64,000 nt of DNA, taken from positions 62,001 to 126,000 of the forward strand of contig NZ_JACLAF010000014.1 in NCBI RefSeq assembly GCF_015355625.1, in the 5' to 3' direction. The position numbers were made by a program, and so were the translations under genes. The notes beneath the pieces were generated by a model, which saw only the letters and a list, made by a program, of their open reading frames with translations, ran no database searches and was not told the DNA's origin. Positions within the stretch are counted from its first letter, which is position 1. Each line of letters begins with the position of its first letter. Shown piece after piece: positions 9,003 to 17,052 of this stretch. This DNA comes from Tamlana sp. I1. Its GTDB lineage: Bacteria; Bacteroidota; Bacteroidia; Flavobacteriales; Flavobacteriaceae.

Positions 9003-9938
9003 TTAATCTAAGGCTTTTACCAACAACCAAGCATCAGAATTATGCGTGTTTTTAATATTACGCAAAGCTTTTAAAGCGTCTAGTCGGTCTTCGTAACTCG
9101 CATAAACCACTTGGTGTAAACCGTATTTGTTTACGCCAATTTTTCTTGCGCTAAAACCTTCAGATTTTAGTTCGTTAACTTTTTTATCGCAGTTTTCTTC
9201 AACTCTAAATGCCCCAGCAATAATGTGGTAATTTCCAGTTTGTTTGGTCACATTTATGGTTGCTGCAGGAAGCGGATTTAAACTAAAAGTCGCTTGTTGT
9301 ATTTTGGTATCCAATTGTTTTGTCGCTTCTTCTTGTGCTAATTGATTATGTGTTTCAATTTGATTCACATAGAAGTTAGAAGCCCCAAATCCGCCTAAAG
9401 TCAAAGCAATTAAGGCTACTGCCGCATATTTTAAATACGGTTTAGACTGGCGTTTTTCTGGCGTAACAGCAATAGGAATAACTTTCTCGATTTTTTCAAC
9501 CTCTTGTTTTAAAACTTCACGAGTTACAGCAGGTGTTGTAAATTGTGATAAGCCAAAAGCATCGGTTAAATAATTAAGTTGGTAAGTTGGTTCAAATAAA
9601 ATTTTACCTTCTTTATTAAAAACAATGTCGCCAATGTTTTTAAAAGTAAGCGTTTCGCCTTGTGTTAAATACGATTTTATAATTCGAACACGTTTGGCAA
9701 TTTTTTTGTTTGCAACTTCGAAAGGGATTTTTTCTACATCGGCAATATAATGTGCTAATAAGCCATCGTTTTGCTGAATTTGCTCATTAAAAGACAATAC
9801 TTTTTTAGGCGCATGAAAGGCATTGGTGTCGGCATTTATGGTTGCCGATACAGATTGTGTTAAAAATGCACCAAATTCTGGAATGGTAACACACTCATAT
9901 CTATAGAGTAAGTCGCTAATGTAAGTTTCTAATTGCAT
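9003..9938 (-). CDS. HU-CCDC81-type and SPOR domain membrane protein
   Basis: The 311-residue product combines three parts. Residues 1-140 look like the paired HU-like domains of the HU-CCDC81 bacterial family (YECVTIPEFGAFLTQSV, then the second domain around TLTFKNIGDIVFNKEGKILF). Residues about 167-190 form one membrane helix (YAAVALIALTLGGFGASNFY). Residues about 230-311 form a SPOR domain (YHIIAGAFRVEENCDKK), which in other proteins binds denuded peptidoglycan at division sites. The arrangement puts the HU-like part in the cytoplasm and SPOR in the periplasm. A link between nucleoid or cytoskeleton and septal wall is inference; the family is typical of Bacteroidetes. It is divergent from dprA. 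Confidence 0.85.
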   Translation of the reverse strand: MQLETYISDLLYRYECVTIPEFGAFLTQSVSATINADTNAFHAPKKVLSFNEQIQQNDGLLAHYIADVEKIPFEVANKKIAKRVRIIKSYLTQGETLTFKNIGDIVFNKEGKILFEPTYQLNYLTDAFGLSQFTTPAVTREVLKQEVEKIEKVIPIAVTPEKRQSKPYLKYAAVALIALTLGGFGASNFYVNQIETHNQLAQEEATKQLDTKIQQATFSLNPLPAATINVTKQTGNYHIIAGAFRVEENCDKKVNELKSEGFSARKIGVNKYGLHQVVYASYEDRLDALKALRNIKNTHNSDAWLLVKALD

Positions 9939-10041
9939 AACTCAAAGTTATAAAATTATAGTTTTATATGAAATTTAGGCTTAACTATTTATTAACAGTG
10001 TGAAAATTAATTTATTTTAGTTTAAAAATCAATGAGATAGG

Positions 10042-11145
10042 ATGACAGAAAATGATTTGCTTTACACGCTTGCGCTCCAGCATGTACCCAATATAGGCGA
10101 TGTAACTGCTAAAAAACTAATTGCCCACTGCGGTTCTGCGGAAGCTGTTTTAAATGAAAAAAAGCACAATCTGCTTAAAATTGATGGGATTGGACAAGTT
10201 ATTTTGAGTGAATTGCATAAACCACATCATTTAAAGGAAGCCGAAAAAGAACTTACATTTATTAGAAACAACGCGATACAAGTATCTTATTTTGAATCTG
10301 AAACGTATCCTGAAAAGCTTAAACATTGTATTGATGGCCCCATTTTATTATTTCAGTCGGGAAAAATTAATTTAAAGCAGCAGCGTATTATTAGTATTGT
10401 TGGCACTCGAAAAATTACAACAAACGGTGTGGCTTTTTGTGAAGATTTAATTGAACAGCTTCTGCCTTATAATCCTGTTATCGTTTCTGGTTTTGCCTAT
10501 GGTACCGATATTACAGCACATAAAGCAGCGATGAAACACGGCTTGCAAACGGTGGCTTGTTTGGCGCATGGATTAAACCAAGTGTACCCTAAAGTGCATA
10601 AAAAGTATATGGTAGGTATGGAAGAAAACGGTGGTTTTTTCTCCGATTTTTGGAGCGATGCTGTTTTTGATAGGAATAATTTTTTAAAGCGAAACCGGGT
10701 GATTGCCGGTTTAAGCGAAGCTACTATTGTTATTGAATCTGCCGAAAAAGGCGGAAGTTTAGTAACAGCCGATATTGCGAATTCTTATAACCGCGATGTT
10801 TTTGCCGTTCCCGGAAGAACCACCGATAGTCAAAGTTTGGGCTGTAATAATTTAATAAAACATCAAAGAGCACACATGCTTACCACGCCAGCAGATGTGC
10901 CCTATATTTTAAACTGGGAATTAGAGGATGCTAAAAAACCAGCCATACAAAAACAACTTTTTGTGGAATTAGATGCTTCGGAAAAATCGATTTATAGTTA
11001 TTTAAAAGACAACCAAAAACAGTTATTAGATGTTATTGCTTTAGAATGCCAGTTGCCAATTTTTAAGGTAGCAAGCATTCTATTAAATATGGAGTTAAAG
11101 GGTGTTGTGAGGCCTTTGCCAGGGAAGCTGTTTGAGGTGATTTAA
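10042..11145 (+). CDS. dprA: DNA-processing protein DprA
   Basis: The 367-residue product loads RecA onto single-stranded DNA during natural transformation. An N-terminal helix-hairpin-helix region (about 1-80, HVPNIGDVTAKKLIAHCG) precedes the Rossmann-like DprA domain (about 110-300). That domain has SIVGTRKITTNG, VSGFAYGTDITAH, the basic patch FLKRNRVIAGLSEATIVIES and GGSLVTADIANSYNRDVFAVPG. A C-terminal winged-helix region (about 310-367) is also present. The length is normal for the family. It is divergent from the HU/SPOR gene with a 103-base gap, and faces trpS. Confidence 0.97.
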   Translation: MTENDLLYTLALQHVPNIGDVTAKKLIAHCGSAEAVLNEKKHNLLKIDGIGQVILSELHKPHHLKEAEKELTFIRNNAIQVSYFESETYPEKLKHCIDGPILLFQSGKINLKQQRIISIVGTRKITTNGVAFCEDLIEQLLPYNPVIVSGFAYGTDITAHKAAMKHGLQTVACLAHGLNQVYPKVHKKYMVGMEENGGFFSDFWSDAVFDRNNFLKRNRVIAGLSEATIVIESAEKGGSLVTADIANSYNRDVFAVPGRTTDSQSLGCNNLIKHQRAHMLTTPADVPYILNWELEDAKKPAIQKQLFVELDASEKSIYSYLKDNQKQLLDVIALECQLPIFKVASILLNMELKGVVRPLPGKLFEVI

Positions 11146-11230
11146 TTCCTGCGAAGGCAGGAATCTTATTAGCAATACTTAGGTTTTTAAAAGTTTGTTG
11201 TCATTCTAACGAAATATGAGGAAGAATCTG
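11145..11230 (+). repeat. Short palindromic intergenic repeats after dprA
   Basis: Directly on the dprA stop is a perfect hairpin with 8-bp arms (ATTCCTGC / GCAGGAAT) and the tetraloop GAAG. A second element at 11200-11230 reads GTCATTCTAACGAAATATG and goes on to AGAATCTG, with short ATTCT/AGAAT arms. Sequences of both types recur in intergenic regions of flavobacterial genomes, as far as I recall. The first may also end dprA transcription, though no T run follows it. The rest of this 251-base gap shows no gene. Confidence 0.5.
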
Positions 11231-11377
11231 TTCGTGTAACTATTGAAACGCTAGTTACACAAAGGTTCACAGAGTTATTTTTCATCTAAACATTATGAAA
11301 ACCAAAAACGTTCAAAATCAACAGAAAATAATTCTATTGAAGTCGAACGTTTTAAATCTGGTATTTATATTTATAAG

Positions 11378-11397
11378 ATTCCTGTTTTCTCAGGAAT
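11378..11397 (-). terminator. Hairpin at the end of trpS
   Basis: A perfect 7-bp inverted repeat (ATTCCTG / CAGGAAT, 6-base loop) sits directly after the trpS stop on the minus strand. The following sequence is AT-rich but has no clean T run, so this is a moderate call. Confidence 0.4.
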
Positions 11398-12365
11398 TAG
11401 AAGCCTACTTTTTCACGAACCCTTCCTAAAACCTCGTTTGCTACCAATTTTGCTTTTTCGGCACCAATGGTTAAAGCGGCATCAATTTCGTTGAGGTTAT
11501 TCATATAGTAATTATAACGCTCGCGTTGAGTAGCGAATTTTTCAACAACTAATTCATATAATGCCTGTTTGGCGTGACCATAACCATAATTGCCGTTTTC
11601 ATAATTGGCTTTCATGGTTTCTATCTGTGCCTCATCAGCTAATAATTTATAAATGGCAAAACAGTTACAGCTTTTCCAATCTTTTGGGTCTTCAAGTGCT
11701 GTACTATCGGTTTGAATGGCCATAATTTGCTTGCGCAATTTTTTATCGGTTTCAAAAATATTAATGGTGTTGTTTCTACTTTTACTCATTTTTTCACCAT
11801 CAATCCCTGGAATAAGCATGATGTTTTCTTCTACTTTTCCTTCAGGCAATACAAAAACCTCTCCCATTTTAGCATGGAATCTAGAGGCTACATCGCGGGT
11901 CATTTCAATATGTTGCAATTGGTCTTTTCCAACAGGAATAATATTGGCATCATAAAGTAAAATATCGGCTGCCATAAGCATAGGATAGGTAAAAAGCCCT
12001 GCATTAACATCTTCTAATCTATCGGCTTTATCCTTAAAACTATGCGCTAAGGTTAAACGTTGGTACGGAAAAAAGCAGCTTAAATACCAAGACAACTCTG
12101 TAGTTTGTGGCACATCGCTTTGTCTGTAAAACACAGTTTTTTCAATGTCTAATCCAAAAGCTAACCAAGTCGCGGCCACCGAGTAAGTGTTTGTTCTTAA
12201 GGTTTCTGCGTCTTTAATTTGTGTTAAAGTATGCAGGTTTGCAATAAATAAAAAGGATTCGTTTTCAGGATTATTAGCCATGTCGATGGCTGGAATAATT
12301 GCGCCTAAAATGTTTCCTAAATGTGGTGTTCCTGTACTTTGAATGCCTGTAAGTATGCGTGCCAT
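11397..12365 (-). CDS. trpS: Tryptophanyl-tRNA synthetase
   Basis: The 322-residue class I synthetase charges tRNA-Trp. The HIGH-type motif is TGTPHLGNILGA near residue 15 and the KMSKS loop is GEKMSKSRNN near residue 195. The ATG giving MARILTGIQSTG is chosen because it begins at the normal family N-terminus. An in-frame start 21 codons upstream would add a hydrophobic stretch not seen in the family. The length fits bacterial TrpS. It is transcribed alone, after the small membrane-protein gene on the same strand. Confidence 0.97.
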   Translation of the reverse strand: MARILTGIQSTGTPHLGNILGAIIPAIDMANNPENESFLFIANLHTLTQIKDAETLRTNTYSVAATWLAFGLDIEKTVFYRQSDVPQTTELSWYLSCFFPYQRLTLAHSFKDKADRLEDVNAGLFTYPMLMAADILLYDANIIPVGKDQLQHIEMTRDVASRFHAKMGEVFVLPEGKVEENIMLIPGIDGEKMSKSRNNTINIFETDKKLRKQIMAIQTDSTALEDPKDWKSCNCFAIYKLLADEAQIETMKANYENGNYGYGHAKQALYELVVEKFATQRERYNYYMNNLNEIDAALTIGAEKAKLVANEVLGRVREKVGF

Positions 12366-12452
12366 ATATTTTTTATAAAGCGCAAATTTAAAGATAAGTT
12401 GGACAATAAAAAAAGTGGCAGACGCCACTTTTAAAAATAAGCTCTAATATGT

Positions 12453-12695
12453 TTACTTTTTAAATAAGCTGGCGATAAATAATATAACGCAAGCACCAAT
12501 GGCACCGGTTAAAACATCACCAATAAAGCCATCGATAAAAGAAATGCCAAGTGTGGCAAATAACCAGTTACCTACTAGTCCGCCAATAATACCAATAACG
12601 ATGTTTAGTAAGATTCCGAATCCGCCACCTTTCATTAAATTTCCAGCTAACCAGCCAGCTAGTGCTCCAATTAGTAAAGCATAAAGTAATCCCAT
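12453..12695 (-). CDS. GlsB/YeaQ/YmgE-type small membrane protein
   Basis: The 80-residue product has three hydrophobic helices and the Gly-rich pattern of the family often labelled transglycosylase-associated protein (LIGALAGWLAGNLMKGGGFG, IVIGIIGGLVGNWLFA, TGAIGACVILFIASLFKK). The family is linked to stress responses in other bacteria, but no enzyme activity is established for it. The protein should sit in the inner membrane. It lies 87 bases before trpS on the same strand. The 226 bases between it and the acyltransferase show no other gene. Confidence 0.9.
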   Translation of the reverse strand: MGLLYALLIGALAGWLAGNLMKGGGFGILLNIVIGIIGGLVGNWLFATLGISFIDGFIGDVLTGAIGACVILFIASLFKK

Positions 12696-12907
12696 AATAT
12701 CTATTTTTAGTGAACTCGTTTTGACTTTTTCTATTTCCTAAAAAATGTTTAAAATTCACCCATATTTTGCTGTTTTTATTAGCCGTAGCGCTACTATGAC
12801 TTTCTAAAAACACCTCATCTGGTCAAATTTTATTTCATTTTCGGTTAAACATAAAAAGTCAAGATGAGTTCAGTTAGTATGTTTTAAAGATAATCAAATT
12901 ATAATAG

Positions 12908-12915
12908 TATTTTTG
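12908..12915 (+). promoter_or_regulatory. Candidate -7 box (TATTTTTG) close to the acyltransferase start
   Basis: TATTTTTG matches TAnnTTTG and ends only six bases before the preferred ATG of the acyltransferase gene. If it is used, the message would be almost leaderless. No good -33 element is seen. Confidence 0.3.
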
Positions 12916-12921
12916 AAGCTT

Positions 12922-13656
12922 ATGAAAATTCTGAAATACATATTTTGGATCCTCTACCGTATTTGGTTTTACATTTTAGTGTGTTTGCCAATACTTATCT
13001 TGTTTCCGTTTTTAATACTATCTATTTTAAAGGAATCTTGGTATCCTTTCTTTTTTAAGTTGGCGCGTATTTGGGCGAAATTTATTTTAATAGGCATGGG
13101 CTTTGTTCCAATTATTAAACGTGAAGAAGCTTTAGAAAAAAGCAAAAGCTATATGTTTATTGCTAATCATACCTCTATGGCAGATATCATGCTCATGTTG
13201 GTTACGGTTAAAAATCCTTTTGTGTTTGTTGGGAAAGCCGAGTTGGCTAAAATTCCGTTATTCGGATTTTTTTATAAGCGTACTTGTATTTTGGTAGACC
13301 GCAGTTCGGCAAAAAGCAGGCATGCTGTTTTTTTAAGAGCTCAAAAGCGCTTAAAATCGGGTTTAAGTATTTGTATTTTTCCTGAAGGAGGTGTGCCCGA
13401 AGAACATATTGAATTAGATACCTTTAAAGATGGGGCTTTTCGACTGGCGATTAATCATCAAATTCCAGTGGTGCCATTAACGTTTGCCGATAATAAGAAG
13501 CGATTTTCCTTTACTTTTTTTAGCGGAAGCCCTGGTCGTATGCGTGTGAAGGTGCATAAACTTATTCCAACCAGTGGTTTAACAACTGAAGACACCAAAT
13601 GGTTAAATAACAAATCTCGTGAGGTTGTTTTGAAACAGTTGGCGGTTTTTCAGTGA
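12922..13656 (+). CDS. 1-acyl-sn-glycerol-3-phosphate acyltransferase
   Basis: The 244-residue product transfers an acyl group to lysophosphatidic acid, the second step of phospholipid synthesis, at the inner membrane. Two hydrophobic segments (about 8-45) are followed by the PlsC signature: motif I NHTSMAD (H-x4-D, near residue 80), motif II near residues 110-125 (FYKRTCILVDRSS) and motif III FPEGG near 155. I start at the ATG (MKILKYIF). A TTG three codons upstream is in frame but overlaps a promoter-like box. The stop codon lies within the first unit of a 7-bp tandem repeat. Confidence 0.93.
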   Translation: MKILKYIFWILYRIWFYILVCLPILILFPFLILSILKESWYPFFFKLARIWAKFILIGMGFVPIIKREEALEKSKSYMFIANHTSMADIMLMLVTVKNPFVFVGKAELAKIPLFGFFYKRTCILVDRSSAKSRHAVFLRAQKRLKSGLSICIFPEGGVPEEHIELDTFKDGAFRLAINHQIPVVPLTFADNKKRFSFTFFSGSPGRMRVKVHKLIPTSGLTTEDTKWLNNKSREVVLKQLAVFQ

Positions 13657-13687
13657 AAAGTGAAAAGTGAAAAGTGAAAAGTGAAAA
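13653..13687. repeat. Five tandem copies of the heptamer GTGAAAA
   Basis: Five perfect copies of GTGAAAA run head to tail, and the acyltransferase TGA stop lies in the first copy. Because seven is not a multiple of three, changes in copy number would not affect the protein, since the stop comes first. The remaining bases up to the PUL regulator gene show no gene. Confidence 0.9.
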
Positions 13688-13859
13688 GAATTTTCTTAAC
13701 TACCTAGATTAAAAATAGAATTTATACTTTTTAAGAGCCAAGAGTGCATATATAAATATACTGTTTAAATCCAATTATTCACATGTGATTGCTCACAGAA
13801 AAATACAATTTGAAATCGTTTTTTTAGCTATGTTTAGCTAGTTTTTCAAATGAAAACCT

Positions 13860-16745
13860 TTAAATATTCATTAAATAGCCTGTTAAATTTTGTTGTCTTT
13901 TTAGCTCTAGTTTTTTCCGAAGTCGGTAACGCGCTAATTCAACGCCTCCAGTAGAAATATTCATAACTTCAGCAATTTCTTTAGTCGACATATTTAAAAG
14001 CAAATAGGTGGATAAATCCAATTCTCTAGGAGAAATTTTAGGGTGTTTCTCTTTAAGCCGTTTTAAAAAATCGAAATGCACATTTTTTATGTGTTTTTCT
14101 AAATCTTTCCAGCTGCTATCATTATTAATTTCTTTTATAATACCGCTTTTTAGCTTTTCAAATTTATTTTTAGTGGCTTCATTTAACGCATCTGTTTCAA
14201 TGGCTTTTAGTTTGTTAACAATTCCTTTTAGCAGTTTGTTTTGTTTGGCAATTTGCAAAGAGTTGTTTACCAGTTGCTTGTCTTTAGTTAATATTTTTGT
14301 TTGTAGTTTTTCGTTTTTTAAAGCTTCAATTTCTTTTTCTAAATGGTGTTGCTGTTTAATAATTTTAGACTCTTTTTCAAGGTATAATTTACGCTGCTCT
14401 ATGGTTTCGTAATATTTGTTTTTTCTAATTTTTAATTTGGCATTTCTAGATGTTAAATAGAAAGCAAGGGCAATTATTAACAAGTAAGCTAAATAGGCTA
14501 AAAAATGACGGTACCATGGCGGGGCAATTGAAAAGGTTAATAGTGCTTCTTTTGAGGATACACCATAACTGTTTTTAGCTTTAATTTTCATGGTATATTG
14601 GCCCTCCCTAAGGTTGGTGTATTCCTTCATGGTAGTGTTGGACCAGTCACTCCAATGTTTGTCGTAATCCACCAATTGGTAACTGTATACCACGGTGTTT
14701 GCGTTTTCATAAACAGGTGCCGCAAATGTGAATTTTATATTGTTTGCACTATATGGAAGCGCTAACTCGGGAGTTTTAGTTTTAAGGTTACCAAGATTAA
14801 GGGTTTTCTCGCCATATGAAAAACTTTTAATGCTCAGCAAAGGCTTTGTGGTATAATCTTTATTGAAATCGAAATCGAAATGCGCCAAGCCATCGGTTAG
14901 GCCAATAAAAACATTGTTTTGATCTAAAGTGTAAACCGAAATATAATTAGAAACGAGGTTGTCTGTTAATTTTGAAAATGGAGCTGTTATATCTTCATAG
15001 TTTAAAGAGTCTGTTTTTTTTAGCACGCCTAAAGATTCCTTGTAATTGTACCATAAATTCCCGTTAAGGTCTTCTGTAACAGAGTTTATTAGGGGTTTGT
15101 CTTTAAATAAATTGGAGATATTTTGATCTAAAATAAATGTATTTTGATTTTTTTCGTACCGATAAAACTTATTATTAGTTTGAAAATAAACGGTGTTATC
15201 AATTTTTTGAATGCTATGTATGTCATTTGTGTTTGGAGCTAATTGATTGATAACTTTTTGAGTATTTACATGCTTAAAATCTTTAGATAGATTGAGCTGA
15301 TAAATTAAATTTTCTTTAAACACCCATAAATACGACTCCGATAACTCGTAAGTATTAGATTCTTTATCGAATCCAGATATTTGATCGATGTATTTTATGC
15401 CCGTATCTGTTTTTTCAAATAAAGCAAAACCATCATAATTCGCACCAATTATAAAGTTTGTATTACTAGGAATGGTTTTAAAATTATAATAGCCTTTGGA
15501 GTCTAGTGTATTTACTACTTTTCCGCCTTCAATAACTAAAGCCCCTTGGTTGTTTGCGCAAATTAATTGATTATTTATAACTTGTACATTCCAGCTTTGT
15601 GCTGTGGTTCCTTCAACTAAAACAAAACGATCGTCCTCGTTAAAATTGCTGCCCCAAGGATGGTAAAATACGCCCTGATTGGTCGCAATGTAAATATTGT
15701 TTTTGTAAATGGCAGTGCCATAAACGGTACTAATGTTATAGTTTACGCCAAAGAAAGTAAGCGGCGAATTTTCATTTATATAGGTGATACCGTTATCTAA
15801 GCCTAGCCAAATATTGTTTTGGTTGTCGACAAATGAACTTAATATGGTGTTGTTTTGAAGTCCCTTATCTAAATTTAAATGTTGAATAATTTCGCCATCG
15901 GTATTAACAATAATCATTCCGTTTAAAACCGTGTTCAATGCGATCGTATTATTATTGTATGTGGTGCCGCCTAGCGAATTATTTTCTTTTAAAAAGTCGT
16001 TGGCCTTAGTTTTCCACGGGGTAACGGTTTTGAAATCGTAAATAAATGCGCCTTTTTTTAGGGTGGTAATGAGTAGGGTGTTATTAGGCATTTTAAAAAG
16101 TCCCCAAATTTCTGTTTCGTTTAAAACATCTGTGCCCTTAAGTTTTTTTAAGATACCATTTTGGTATTGATGCAGACCAAATTTAGTGTCTTGTAAATAT
16201 AAAATATCATCTATTTTAAATGAAAATTGAAATTGGTGTGGTGCTTCTAAGTAGTTTATACTGTTACTTTCTTTATTGTAAATGAAGGCTCTTTCGAAGG
16301 ATTGGAAAATAATTTCATCATGCATCATATGAATTTTCCAAATGTGACCAAACTCTAATTTGTTAGCCTCTTCAATTAAAGGGGTAAGTGTCTGGTATTG
16401 GAGTATTCCGTTTTCATCCGATTCAAAATAACCCAAGTCATTATAGCTACCCACATAAATTCTGCCACTTTCAGAATCAATATTAAGGGCACGAATGGAG
16501 CTGCCTTTGGGAAGTTGATGATTTTGCCAAGTTACACCATCAAACTGCAGTAAACCTTTGTTGTTAGCAAAATAGATGTTGTTTTTCTGGTCTTGAGCAA
16601 TATTCCAGTTTTGAGTTCCGGCGAGATAATCTGTTTTCTTAAAGTTTTTAATATTAGGGATGCCAAGTGTTTTAACCTGAGTGTAGCTAATTAGACTATT
16701 TAAGAAAAGGCATATTGAAAAAATAAATTTTAAATAAGTGTGCAT
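13860..16745 (-). CDS. Membrane-spanning PUL regulator: beta-propeller sensor, Y_Y_Y, LuxR-type HTH
   Basis: The 961-residue product has a signal peptide (ending SYTQ). A long periplasmic sensor (about 25-650) follows, made of repeated two-component-propeller blades (for example NIYFANNKGLLQFDGVTW and NIWLGLDNGITYINENSP). Then come a Y_Y_Y domain (about 665-735, YSYQLVDYDKHWSDWS), one membrane helix (about 742-760), a coiled coil (about 770-880) and a LuxR/GerE-like HTH at the C-terminus (about 895-955, HPKISPRELDLSTYLLLNMS and STKEIAEVMNISTGGVELAR). There is no histidine kinase or receiver domain, unlike classical hybrid two-component regulators. It probably binds a glucan fragment outside and DNA inside. 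Divergent placement next to susC argues that it controls the PUL. Confidence 0.9.
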   Translation of the reverse strand: MHTYLKFIFSICLFLNSLISYTQVKTLGIPNIKNFKKTDYLAGTQNWNIAQDQKNNIYFANNKGLLQFDGVTWQNHQLPKGSSIRALNIDSESGRIYVGSYNDLGYFESDENGILQYQTLTPLIEEANKLEFGHIWKIHMMHDEIIFQSFERAFIYNKESNSINYLEAPHQFQFSFKIDDILYLQDTKFGLHQYQNGILKKLKGTDVLNETEIWGLFKMPNNTLLITTLKKGAFIYDFKTVTPWKTKANDFLKENNSLGGTTYNNNTIALNTVLNGMIIVNTDGEIIQHLNLDKGLQNNTILSSFVDNQNNIWLGLDNGITYINENSPLTFFGVNYNISTVYGTAIYKNNIYIATNQGVFYHPWGSNFNEDDRFVLVEGTTAQSWNVQVINNQLICANNQGALVIEGGKVVNTLDSKGYYNFKTIPSNTNFIIGANYDGFALFEKTDTGIKYIDQISGFDKESNTYELSESYLWVFKENLIYQLNLSKDFKHVNTQKVINQLAPNTNDIHSIQKIDNTVYFQTNNKFYRYEKNQNTFILDQNISNLFKDKPLINSVTEDLNGNLWYNYKESLGVLKKTDSLNYEDITAPFSKLTDNLVSNYISVYTLDQNNVFIGLTDGLAHFDFDFNKDYTTKPLLSIKSFSYGEKTLNLGNLKTKTPELALPYSANNIKFTFAAPVYENANTVVYSYQLVDYDKHWSDWSNTTMKEYTNLREGQYTMKIKAKNSYGVSSKEALLTFSIAPPWYRHFLAYLAYLLIIALAFYLTSRNAKLKIRKNKYYETIEQRKLYLEKESKIIKQQHHLEKEIEALKNEKLQTKILTKDKQLVNNSLQIAKQNKLLKGIVNKLKAIETDALNEATKNKFEKLKSGIIKEINNDSSWKDLEKHIKNVHFDFLKRLKEKHPKISPRELDLSTYLLLNMSTKEIAEVMNISTGGVELARYRLRKKLELKRQQNLTGYLMNI

Positions 16746-16901
16746 TTTAAAAATGGTTTTATTTAAAGAATTACATGTGTTTTTTTATTTAACAAAGGAG
16801 GGATTTTTGGCTTATTTATCTAATATACATGAAATCTTCAATTTGTAGTATTAAATTAATATTTAATATTTAATTAACAATCTATTTTTTAAAATTAAAT
16901 C

Positions 16902-16977
16902 ACTGAAATTCAGTTAACTAATTTTGTTTTGATGTGTTTTTGTAAATGTAATATTTTATTTTGATGTGTTTTTGTTA
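16902..16977. promoter_or_regulatory. Candidate operator upstream of susC: palindrome and two direct repeats
   Basis: In the 307-base gap between regulator and susC, the 17-mer TTTTGATGTGTTTTTGT occurs twice (16927-16943 and 16959-16975). The match extends to 25 bases with two mismatches (16921-16945 and 16953-16977). The offset is 32 bp, about three helical turns, so both copies face the same side of the helix. A perfect 13-base palindrome (ACTGAAATTCAGT) lies just upstream at 16902-16914. The adjacent LuxR-type regulator is the obvious candidate ligand. The rest of the gap is AT-rich with no gene. Confidence 0.6.
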
Positions 16978-17012
16978 CAGGTTTAAATGTGAGAATATGA
17001 AAATTTAAACCT

Positions 17013-17020
17013 TATAATTG
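17013..17020 (+). promoter_or_regulatory. Candidate susC -7 box (TATAATTG)
   Basis: TATAATTG matches TAnnTTTG at all but one position and lies 32 bases before the susC start. No -33 TTG is seen at the right distance, as would suit an activator-dependent promoter. With a start about seven bases downstream, the second direct repeat would be centred near -60. Confidence 0.35.
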
Positions 17021-17052
17021 TGACAAATTAATAAACAATAACTTGAAAAATT

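Noticed and set aside
12366..12428. N-terminal extension of TrpS
   Set aside because: The extra 21 residues are hydrophobic and absent from the family; the ATG giving MARILTGIQ is the standard start.
13653..13687. CRISPR or VNTR within a coding region
   Set aside because: Units are 7 bp with no spacers and lie after the stop codon, so it is a simple tandem repeat.
14008..14412. 134-codon plus-strand frame inside the PUL regulator
   Set aside because: It is antisense to the coiled-coil and HTH-encoding region, has no family match or start signal and looks like a shadow of biased codons.
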